NCBI RefSeq assembly: GCF_001425045.1
Contig: NZ_LMDJ01000031.1
Coordinates: 570,545 to 634,544 of the forward strand
Length of the DNA stretch: 64,000 bases
DNA from: Massilia sp. Root351
GTDB lineage: Bacteria > Pseudomonadota > Gammaproteobacteria > Burkholderiales > Burkholderiaceae_D
Direction: 5' to 3'
The notes under the pieces are model-generated. The model worked only from the letters and a program-made list of their open reading frames with translations. It was not told the DNA's origin and searched no databases. Both the position numbers and the translations under genes were made by a program. This document shows positions 1 through 6,640 of this stretch, in pieces (within the stretch, counting starts at the first letter, position 1; every line of letters starts with the position of its first letter).

Positions 1-573
1 GACCGCCACGTCGGCGTCCAGCTGCGCCTGATGCTGGCCTTCGGCATGCGGCGCAAGGAAGCGGTGATGTTCTGGCCGCACTTGGCCGAGGTGCCGTCCT
101 ACGCGCTTCCTGGCGGGCTTCCGGCGGCCGAGCGCTGGGTCAGCTTCCTGCGCATCAAGCGTGGCACCAAGGGCGGCCACTTGCGCTACACGGCGGTGCG
201 CAGCGAAGCGCAGCGGGCGGCGCTGGACGACGCCAGGGCGCTCGTGACGACGCGCCACGGCCATGTCGGCTGCCCGGGCCTGTCGCTCAAGCAGTCGCTG
301 GACCGCTTCTCCAACGTGGTGCGCGGCGCCGGCATGACGCGCAAGGCGCTGGGTGTGACCGCGCACGGCTTGCGCCACCAGTTCGCCAACGACTTGTACT
401 TCGAGATCGCGCGGGTACGCTCGCCCGTGCGCGGCGGCGATCCGGCGCTCGACCCGGCCGTGCGGCGCGACGCCTACCGCCAGGTGGCCGAGCAGCTGGG
501 TCACCACCGGCCGCAGATCAGTACCGCCTATCTGGGTTCGGTATGCAGGAGAGGAGGGAAGGACGATGCGTGA
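1..573 (+). CDS. tyrosine recombinase, Integrase_1-like, 5' end outside window
   Basis: This is the C-terminal catalytic part of a phage-type tyrosine recombinase; the reading frame is open from the first base, so the N terminus lies outside the window. Visible catalytic elements are the first arginine in GMRRKEA, the HGLRH box (HxxR) and LGHHRP followed by the tyrosine in ISTAYLG. The HGLRHQFAN form is typical of the integrase-domain proteins of proteobacterial islands. It would catalyse strand exchange between attachment sites. Its stop codon overlaps the start of the next gene by eight bases, so the two are probably cotranscribed. All catalytic residues in the visible part are present, so it may be active. 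Confidence 0.85.
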   Translation, partial: DRHVGVQLRLMLAFGMRRKEAVMFWPHLAEVPSYALPGGLPAAERWVSFLRIKRGTKGGHLRYTAVRSEAQRAALDDARALVTTRHGHVGCPGLSLKQSLDRFSNVVRGAGMTRKALGVTAHGLRHQFANDLYFEIARVRSPVRGGDPALDPAVRRDAYRQVAEQLGHHRPQISTAYLGSVCRRGGKDDA

Positions 574-1243
574 TGAAGATTCGCGTAGGAACAGCGGGGG
601 CCAGCGGCAGGGCGATTTTGGGTACCGGCGCGGATACCGGCAACGGCCGGTTGGCTGGGACGCGGCATGGGCGGCGCGCTTTCGCCGCTGGGGCGTGGCG
701 CTCGGCAAGCTTGCGATCCGCTGCCTCTCCCGCTGGGTCAACGCGACCCGGCTGGCCTACCTGCCGGGCCACCAGCGCAATGTGCGCCAGTCGCGCCGCG
801 TGCTGCGCACCGTGCGCGCGTTCAAGGAGCCGGGCGCGGCGGGCCGCACGCTGGCCTACCTGCGCGCGGTCGATCCGCTGGTGTTCGAAGAGGTGGTGCT
901 GTCGGCGCTGGAAGACGCAGGCCTCTTGGTACTGCGCGGCACGCGCTATAGCGGCGACGGCGGCGTCGATGGCGCGGTGTGGCTGCCGGGGCAAGGGTGG
1001 CACGCGGTGCAGGCCAAGCGGTACCGGCATCACGTGTGCCTGGCGCACGTGCGCGCTTTTGGCGACGTCATCTCGAGCGGAAACTACGATGGCGGGCTGT
1101 TCGTGCACACCGGTCGCAGCGGCGCGGCGTTGTATCCACAGATGGATGTTGCGCGGATCGGATTGCTGAGCGGGGACCGGTTGCTGCGCCTGGTGAGGCA
1201 GCGAATGCTCGATGACAGATCGCGCGGAATGAAGCCGCGATAG
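566..1243 (+). CDS. Mrr-like restriction endonuclease domain protein
   Basis: The C-terminal half carries an Mrr_cat-type PD-(D/E)xK nuclease core: the block SGDGGVDGAVWL supplies the acidic residue and VQAKRY the QxK element about ten residues later. The N-terminal ~85 residues are basic and arginine-rich with no recognised domain. Mrr-family enzymes cut modified or foreign DNA, but the substrate cannot be read from sequence. A strong ribosome site (AGGAGAGGAGG) lies in the end of the preceding recombinase gene. This is the only full copy: a truncated copy lies at 5384-5752 and a short C-terminal remnant at 12801-13002. The association with integrases suggests a role in mobile-element conflict, which is inference. 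Confidence 0.75.
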   Translation: MRDEDSRRNSGGQRQGDFGYRRGYRQRPVGWDAAWAARFRRWGVALGKLAIRCLSRWVNATRLAYLPGHQRNVRQSRRVLRTVRAFKEPGAAGRTLAYLRAVDPLVFEEVVLSALEDAGLLVLRGTRYSGDGGVDGAVWLPGQGWHAVQAKRYRHHVCLAHVRAFGDVISSGNYDGGLFVHTGRSGAALYPQMDVARIGLLSGDRLLRLVRQRMLDDRSRGMKPR

Positions 1244-1515
1244 CGTGTCAGGTGCATGAGGCGCGAAGGCAACGCTAGCCAGCCGGGCAGCAGCGTCTTG
1301 CGCGCAGACTGTAAGTCAATGAAGGGCGGGGGCGGCCTTCGCGCGTAAAACGTAGCCCTCGCAAACAATCGTTGTATTTGTGCTCACTGTGATTTTTGGT
1401 GAGAATCTGACTTACTTTTAAGAGCAAACTGAATCGCCACGAGTTTGCTAGACACTTGCAAGCCGTTGGAAATACTGCCTTTGATCCGCTTGGGTCCACT
1501 AGACAGTTTTGAGGT

Positions 1516-2382
1516 TTAGTTTTCAGCGTTCAAACTGCTTTTTTTCGGCCCCAAATTGGCCATTCTCCGGGCGTAGTCCTGCGGTGTCAGCCCATTGAGA
1601 GACGCGTGAGGCCGACTCTCATTGTAGTCCAGTCGCCAGGCCTCGATGACCTGTTTTGCATCCGCCAAGGAAGTGAACCAGTGGGCGTTGAGGCATTCAT
1701 CGCGCAACGACCCGTTGAACGATTCGATGAAGCTGTTGTCGGTCGGTTTGCCAGGGCGGCTGAAGTCGATCTTGCACTTGTTATGGTAGGCCCACAGGTC
1801 CAGCAAATGGCCAGAGAACTCGCTACCGTTGTCCACCCGTAGGTATGCTGGCGCAGCGCGATGCGCCACGAGCCGATTCAACGCTGCCACCACGTGTTCC
1901 CCGCGCAGACCCGCGCCCACCTCGATGGCCAAGGCTTCCCGGGTATAAATATCGAGGATGGTGAGCATGCGGAATTTGCTGCCATCGGCTAATTGGTCCG
2001 CCACGAAATCCATACACCAGGCGTGATTGGGATGGGTCACCGCGGGCCGCTGCTCGCGCGTGACGGCCATCTTGCGCCGCTTGTTGCGCCAGGCCCGCAA
2101 CTGCAACTGTTCCAGACAATACCAACGATAGGTCTGGTTGACGCCCAGCTGCCAGCCTTCTCGCTTGAGCAGGATGTGCAGGCGCCGATAGCCCCAGCGG
2201 GTACGGACCTGGGCCAGCTCCTTCAGGCGCTGGCGCAACGCCAGCTTGGGATCTTTTCGGCTGTGCAGGTACTGTGTGCTGCGCACTTGCCGTATCAGCT
2301 TGCAGGCCCGCGCCAATGCCAGCCCGTAGTGGTCCATGATGTAGCGGACCACCTCACGCTTCAGCGCGGGCCGCCCCACTTT
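1516..2382 (-). CDS. IS3-family transposase OrfB (expressed as OrfAB by -1 frameshift)
   Basis: The catalytic half of the transposase, with a DDE integrase core: first aspartate in WCMDFVAD, second in LRVDNGSEF, glutamate in SFIESFNGSLRDE. An HTH_21-like region lies upstream (YGYRRL-type WGYRRLHILLKREGW). The end of the frame shows NESRPHASLNGLTP, the usual IS3 C-terminal motif. Translation probably depends on slippage from orfA because no good independent start is visible. All three catalytic residues are present and the frame is intact, so the element may still move. Confidence 0.88.
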   Translation of the reverse strand, partial: KVGRPALKREVVRYIMDHYGLALARACKLIRQVRSTQYLHSRKDPKLALRQRLKELAQVRTRWGYRRLHILLKREGWQLGVNQTYRWYCLEQLQLRAWRNKRRKMAVTREQRPAVTHPNHAWCMDFVADQLADGSKFRMLTILDIYTREALAIEVGAGLRGEHVVAALNRLVAHRAAPAYLRVDNGSEFSGHLLDLWAYHNKCKIDFSRPGKPTDNSFIESFNGSLRDECLNAHWFTSLADAKQVIEAWRLDYNESRPHASLNGLTPQDYARRMANLGPKKSSLNAEN

Positions 2383-2639
2383 TTTGCGGCCACGTCTTGC
2401 AGAATCGCTTTGTCCAGACTGAGCTCGGCCACCAGCTTTTTCAGTCGCGCGTTCTCGTCTTGCAGTTGCTTGAGTTCCTTGACCTGCTCCGACTGCATGC
2501 CGCTGTACTGCTTTTTCCAGCGATAAAACGTCTGCTCCGATATGCCCAGTTGGCGCACGATGTCGCCCACCGCCATCCCCAGTTCCGCCTGCTTCAATAC
2601 AGCAACGATCTGTTCCACAGAATAATGTTTCCGTTTCAT
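2361..2639 (-). CDS. IS3-family transposase OrfA
   Basis: A 92-aa DNA-binding protein of the IS3 OrfA type. An N-terminal helix-turn-helix (about residues 5-45, containing VGDIVRQLGISEQTFYRWKK) is followed by a leucine-zipper-like stretch (about 50-82), as usual for this family. The start is preceded by AGGAGGTGCGCC, a good ribosome site. The frame ends just after an A6G run where ribosomes can slip to make OrfAB. Confidence 0.9.
   Translation of the reverse strand: MKRKHYSVEQIVAVLKQAELGMAVGDIVRQLGISEQTFYRWKKQYSGMQSEQVKELKQLQDENARLKKLVAELSLDKAILQDVAAKKWGGPR
2379..2385 (-). promoter_or_regulatory. programmed -1 frameshift site A6G
   Basis: On the minus strand the run AAAAAAG occurs in the last codons of orfA. 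A -1 slip changes the reading from ...KKWGGPR-stop to ...KKVGRPALK, which continues into orfB. This is the classical IS3 arrangement. Confidence 0.75.
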
Positions 2640-2699
2640 GGCGCACCTCCTGTCGTTAGGATAAATCGCGCCGAAAAATTCACATCACTTTCTGTCTAA

Positions 2700-4220
2700 T
2701 TTTTCCACAGCAGATCACTCCTTGCCACGGTGATGGATGACCTGCATGTCTTCAGATGGACTAACGTGCCTATCGGGACGTATACGGTGACTGCGGTTGC
2801 GACCGACAACCGGGGAGCGACGGTCACTTCGGCGCCGTGGACCGTCCGCGTGGCGGCAAATGTTCCGCCGAACATTAGCATTGCGTCGCCCGTAAACAAT
2901 GTTCCGGTGGTCGTGTCTGGCAACGCGGGCACCGTGGTGTTGAAGGCCGATACCAGCGACGAAGTCGGTCACGTCAACCAGGTTCAGTACTACAGCAATG
3001 GCGTACTTCTCTACAAGAGCTTTACCAGGGGGTCTTGGCTCGTCAATTGGAACAATGCGCCGGTTGGCACCTATACGATCACAGCCAAGGCGATTGACCA
3101 TAATGGGGCATCGACCATGTCGGCGCCAGTGACGTTGATCGTTACGAGCAATGCGCCGCCAACTGTCTCGATGACGGCAACGCCGACCGTTGCGACGGCC
3201 CCAGGAACGATTGCCTTGAGCGCCGTCGCGAGCGACAGCGATGGCAGCGTTTCCAAGGTAGAGTTCTTCAACGGCACAGCCTTGCTGGCGACGGTGATCC
3301 AGGCGCCGTTCGCCTACACGTGGTCGAACGTGGCTGCTGGCAGCTATAGCCTTACCGCGCGCGCCACCGATAACGTGGGCAGTGCGACGACGACGCAGCC
3401 AAGCGTCGTCACGATTGCAACCGGTGCTCCGCAGCTCTACTATGTGTATGCAGACCAGGTCAACACTGCACGTGAAGTTACGAACTCGGCTGGTGTGCCT
3501 GTGTGGCGCGCCGATACTGATGAACCGTTCGGTGCGAATATGCCAAATGAGAATCCATCGGGCCTGGGCACGTTTTCCTATAATCTGCGTTTCCCAGGTC
3601 AGTATTATGACCAAGAGAGCAACCTCTACTACAATTACTTTAGAGACTACGATCCGCAGATAGGGCGGTACATCGAAAGCGATCCAATAGGTCTGCGCGG
3701 TGGAATTAATACCTATAGCTATGTTGAAGGCAATCCTCTTAGAAGGAGTGACCGTTTTGGTCTATTTGGTCCCGCCGAGCATCGTTGGATTACAGCGGAA
3801 GCTATGAATAGTGCGGAGAAGTGTAAGGATGGCCCATCTCTTCCGAATGATCTCCCCAGTTTGGTTTCTGGCGTTGATCGTTGGCCTCATAGCCAAGAGC
3901 CAGAAAATTCCTATTGGCATGCCATGAGCGATGGCACCAGCGACCAAACACCGCAACAGGCAGAAGATTTATACAGCAACTATGTGAACGAAAATATCGC
4001 ATCTGGTACACCAGAAGGCCTTGCCAGAGCTTTACATGCGGTACAAGATAGTGCAGCATCCGGCCACAGAGGATTTCAACCTTGGGCTGGTGGAATCCCT
4101 AGCCCCCGTCATCTAAGAGGGGATGTACTACCATCCTTGTCGTCACTTGACCTAGCAATTAAGAAGTCGAAAGATGTTATTGATCGTTATAATGAGCGAT
4201 GCGGTTGCAAGAAAAGGTGA
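2700..4220 (+). CDS. RHS-repeat polymorphic toxin, N terminus removed by IS
   Basis: The frame is open from the IS edge (an in-frame TAA lies at 2697-2699) and the first intact residues FFHSRSLLATV already match the inside of a bacterial Ig-like repeat, so the original start is lost. Three Ig-like (Big_9 style) repeats fill about 2700-3420. An RHS-associated core follows: YYVYADQVNTAREVTN, then GQYYDQESNLYYNYFRDYD and GRYIESDPIGLRGG, ending at DRFGLFGP near 3773. The last ~148 residues form the variable toxin domain. It has several spaced histidines and aspartates (AEHRW, YWHAM, LHAVQDSAASGHRG), reminiscent of zinc phospholipase C / S1-nuclease folds; that assignment is inference. A GTG at 2730 could restart translation. 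Base composition falls in the toxin region, as expected for a recently exchanged tip. Confidence 0.8.
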   Translation, partial: FFHSRSLLATVMDDLHVFRWTNVPIGTYTVTAVATDNRGATVTSAPWTVRVAANVPPNISIASPVNNVPVVVSGNAGTVVLKADTSDEVGHVNQVQYYSNGVLLYKSFTRGSWLVNWNNAPVGTYTITAKAIDHNGASTMSAPVTLIVTSNAPPTVSMTATPTVATAPGTIALSAVASDSDGSVSKVEFFNGTALLATVIQAPFAYTWSNVAAGSYSLTARATDNVGSATTTQPSVVTIATGAPQLYYVYADQVNTAREVTNSAGVPVWRADTDEPFGANMPNENPSGLGTFSYNLRFPGQYYDQESNLYYNYFRDYDPQIGRYIESDPIGLRGGINTYSYVEGNPLRRSDRFGLFGPAEHRWITAEAMNSAEKCKDGPSLPNDLPSLVSGVDRWPHSQEPENSYWHAMSDGTSDQTPQQAEDLYSNYVNENIASGTPEGLARALHAVQDSAASGHRGFQPWAGGIPSPRHLRGDVLPSLSSLDLAIKKSKDVIDRYNERCGCKKR

Positions 4221-4227
4221 GGTGTAT

Positions 4228-4659
4228 ATGCGTGTCCGACTTATATCAACAGCCGTTCTTCTTCTTCTCCTTGGGTGCGGCTTTTCTACCTTGGTTCTGG
4301 CGTTTGGGGATTGTCAAAAATTACCTTCAAGCCGGGCGGCAGTTATTGAGGATCACGGCTATTTTTTCTTTATATATCCGCGAACGATAAGTACTAATTT
4401 TAGTGGTTGTCAGACTATGTGGGACGAAAACGGAAAGCAACTATTTGTGCTAACCTTCAAGCAAGGAAATTTGATTAGTTATGAATCAAACGATCCGTCA
4501 GGAAGGGAGGAAAATCAAACTTGTTTGTATAAGCATGGAAAGCTCGCGCAACATGGTTCAACTGATTGCCCCGACTATGGCGATGTAAAAAAGGGACTTC
4601 GATCATTACCACAAAGCGATGAGCCGATTGTTCCAGCAGAGAGGGACCCTCGCAAGTAG
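4228..4659 (+). CDS. exported protein, candidate immunity protein for RHS toxin
   Basis: A 143-aa protein beginning eight bases after the toxin stop, with ribosome site GAGGT. The first ~25 residues form a hydrophobic export signal (ISTAVLLLLLGCGF...VLAF). An earlier in-frame start at 4174 inside the toxin gene is possible but lacks a signal-like beginning. No known domain is recognised. The position directly after a polymorphic toxin tip and its AT-richer composition fit an immunity protein acting in the envelope; this is inferred from context. Confidence 0.6.
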   Translation: MRVRLISTAVLLLLLGCGFSTLVLAFGDCQKLPSSRAAVIEDHGYFFFIYPRTISTNFSGCQTMWDENGKQLFVLTFKQGNLISYESNDPSGREENQTCLYKHGKLAQHGSTDCPDYGDVKKGLRSLPQSDEPIVPAERDPRK

Positions 4660-4790
4660 AGAATAAGTCCCGTAGGTTCGGCTAGTGTTTCTGAATTGGT
4701 GAGTTCGCCCTTCACTTGTGGGTGCGATCCAGAAGATCAAAGATGGATCCATAGGGGTATAGAATATTGCCAATGCATCGGATAAAAAAG

Positions 4791-5168
4791 ATGAAATTCC
4801 AATTTCGAATGGTTTCTATCTTATGCATCGCGATCCCCGCAATCTCTGGGTGTTGGGGCAGTGATTGTAGTAATCTTGTTATCAAAGAGAGCGCCTCGCC
4901 GGATGGAAAAAGGGCTGCGGTTGTTTTCTCGCGAGATTGTGGAGCTACAACCGATAGTGTGCAGGCGGTTGAAATTCATGAGGCCGGTACAGTGTTTTCT
5001 GCGAACGACCCAAGTAAATACATTTTTACAATGCGTGGTGAGCACAAGATTGATATTCAGTGGCTCGCGAGCGACCATCTCAAGATTGACAGGCCACGAA
5101 ATCGCGATGATATTTTTTACGAGAAGAAGGAATGGAAAGGTATAAGTATTACCTATACACCGGAATAG
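4791..5168 (+). CDS. small lipoprotein, possible second immunity protein
   Basis: A 125-aa protein with a lipoprotein signal: a hydrophobic stretch followed by AISGCW, where the cysteine would be lipidated. The mature part is polar and contains SPDGKRAAVVFSRDCGAT, a pattern seen in uncharacterised proteins found beside polymorphic toxins. The chosen start MKFQFRM places the signal peptide at the N terminus; the longer frame starts at 4767. Composition is AT-richer than the flanks. Function is unknown. Confidence 0.55.
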   Translation: MKFQFRMVSILCIAIPAISGCWGSDCSNLVIKESASPDGKRAAVVFSRDCGATTDSVQAVEIHEAGTVFSANDPSKYIFTMRGEHKIDIQWLASDHLKIDRPRNRDDIFYEKKEWKGISITYTPE

Positions 5169-5383
5169 CGCTTCGCGGGCCGTCCTCCGTGATATTGATT
5201 ATTCGCTTCGGAACCGGTTTACCAGCAGCCCTCTGGGAATGCGCCACGCCCCGTACATCATGCGGCACCACCCCCTCGAAAACTATCAGACTCAGCAAAC
5301 CAAATGAACTGAACCGCGCGACCTGCTGGTAGCGTTTTCTGGCACGGTGGCATGGAGGAGTAGCGGGCAAAGTCGCCGGCAGC

Positions 5384-5752
5384 TTGGCCTACCTACGCGC
5401 GGTCGACCCGCTGGTGTTCGAGGAAGTGATGTCGGCGCTGGAAGACGCGGGCCTGCTGGTGCTGCGCGGCACGCGCTACAGCGGCGACGGCGGCGTCGAT
5501 GGCGTGGTGTGGTTGCCAAGGCGCGGGTGGCGCGTGGTGCAGGCTAAGCGCTACCGGCACCACGTATGCCTGGCGCACGTGTGCGCGTTTGGGAACGTCA
5601 TCTCGAGCGGAAACTACGATGGCAGGCTGTTCGTGCGCACCAGTCGCAGCGGGCCGGTGTTGTATCCGCAAATGGATGTCGCGCGTATCGGGCTGCTGAG
5701 CGGGGACCGGTTGCTGCGGCTGATGCGGGAACGGGATCTTGACGACCGATAA
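5384..5752 (+). pseudogene. truncated copy of the Mrr-like nuclease gene
   Basis: This frame repeats the C-terminal ~122 residues of the Mrr-like protein at 566-1243 with few changes, including SGDGGVDGVVWL and VQAKRY. The N-terminal ~95 residues are missing; homology begins abruptly near 5375 in DNA that otherwise shows nothing. It retains the nuclease core but has no normal start (TTG only) and no ribosome site. One codon is lost relative to the full copy (EEVM versus EEVVL). Confidence 0.8.
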
Positions 5753-5771
5753 CATCGGGCAATTAGGTGAA

Positions 5772-6131
5772 CTATTTGAGCTTCCCAACCCGCATGAGTT
5801 CATGTTCTACTGCGCGCGAATCTTCGAACCGCGCGCTGTCATAGATCACGTAGAAGGAAGGAAACCCGTCGCCGACATCGATGGCGCAGGCAGTTACCTT
5901 CAAACTGGTGTACTGCGCCGGATGGTGTCTTTCGAAGATGCGTTGGTAGCGCTCTTCGGTCAGGCTGTTGTGGACGGGGCGGTTCAAATGAGGCTCGTCG
6001 TCTTCGGTGACGTAGCCACATTTCTTCAATCGGTCGTGCAGTACGGCGAATGCCGCGGGGTCATCGATAAAGCGTGTCGTGAAATGGTCGGTCATGATCG
6101 GTAAGTTGTCCGGGAGTTCGATGTCGGCCAT
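5772..6131 (-). CDS. hypothetical protein
   Basis: A 119-aa soluble acidic protein with no recognised family. It has an even codon pattern and a clean frame; translation could also begin at an internal methionine at 6095 (MTDHFTTRF). It faces the truncated Mrr-like gene tail to tail with a 19-base gap. No signal peptide or membrane segment is seen. Confidence 0.55.
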   Translation of the reverse strand: MADIELPDNLPIMTDHFTTRFIDDPAAFAVLHDRLKKCGYVTEDDEPHLNRPVHNSLTEERYQRIFERHHPAQYTSLKVTACAIDVGDGFPSFYVIYDSARFEDSRAVEHELMRVGKLK

Positions 6132-6389
6132 ATTTCGAGAGCCGGCCGCAGATTATATTGCAACGAAGCGTCGATTGGGCAAGGGCGCCTCTTCCGCTGG
6201 CAGAAGCGTATGCCTCGGACGTAACCGCCCTCACAGAAGCCGTCGGGGACTACTTTGGCTGCCGAGCGCACGTGTAAAAGGCGCCTCTTGATCTGGACGA
6301 GACAGATCACGCAGTCGATTGGCATTTTGAAGGCTCGGGGGTATTTAGTAGACTTGTGGCGATTCATACAGCCCCATCGCGCTTGATAG

Positions 6390-6640
6390 TCAGCCTGCCT
6401 CGCGTTGCGGCGCGACGAATGCAACACACTCTTCGAACGAACGCAAATCCATGTCGACGGCGGAGCGGGTGGCGGGCGCCGGCCCCGCCAGTTCATCGGC
6501 CGGTAGGTGGATGGCCGCCAGCAGGGCTTGCGGCAGCAGCGCGCGCAGTTCGGCGACGGCTTGCCCCCAGGCCTCCAGATCCTCCGGCAGCGGGCTGGGA
6601 ATAAACACCGTGGATATCAGCCCGGCCTTGCCAGGGTCAT
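6390..6640 (-). pseudogene. C-terminal fragment of an unidentified gene
   Basis: About 83 codons on the minus strand show strongly GC-rich third positions and a protein-like end (HLPADELAGPAPATRSAVD ... ECVAFVAPQREAG). The upstream continuation of this frame is antisense to the RND pump gene and is not protein-like, so the original gene was cut at about 6640. Family not recognised. The break coincides with the loss of the pump's N terminus. Confidence 0.5.

Larger units (their letters stand above)
1500..2698 (-). mobile_element. IS3-family insertion sequence
   Basis: A ~1.2 kb element with two overlapping minus-strand frames (orfA, orfB) joined by an A6G slippery run. Both proposed ends carry the 7-bp inverted core TAGACAG (1500-1506, and complementary at 2692-2698); beyond this the termini match only weakly, so the exact ends are approximate. 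No matching target duplication is visible beside them. The absence, plus the missing 5' part of the RHS gene to the right, suggests an IS-adjacent deletion after insertion. Confidence 0.8.
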
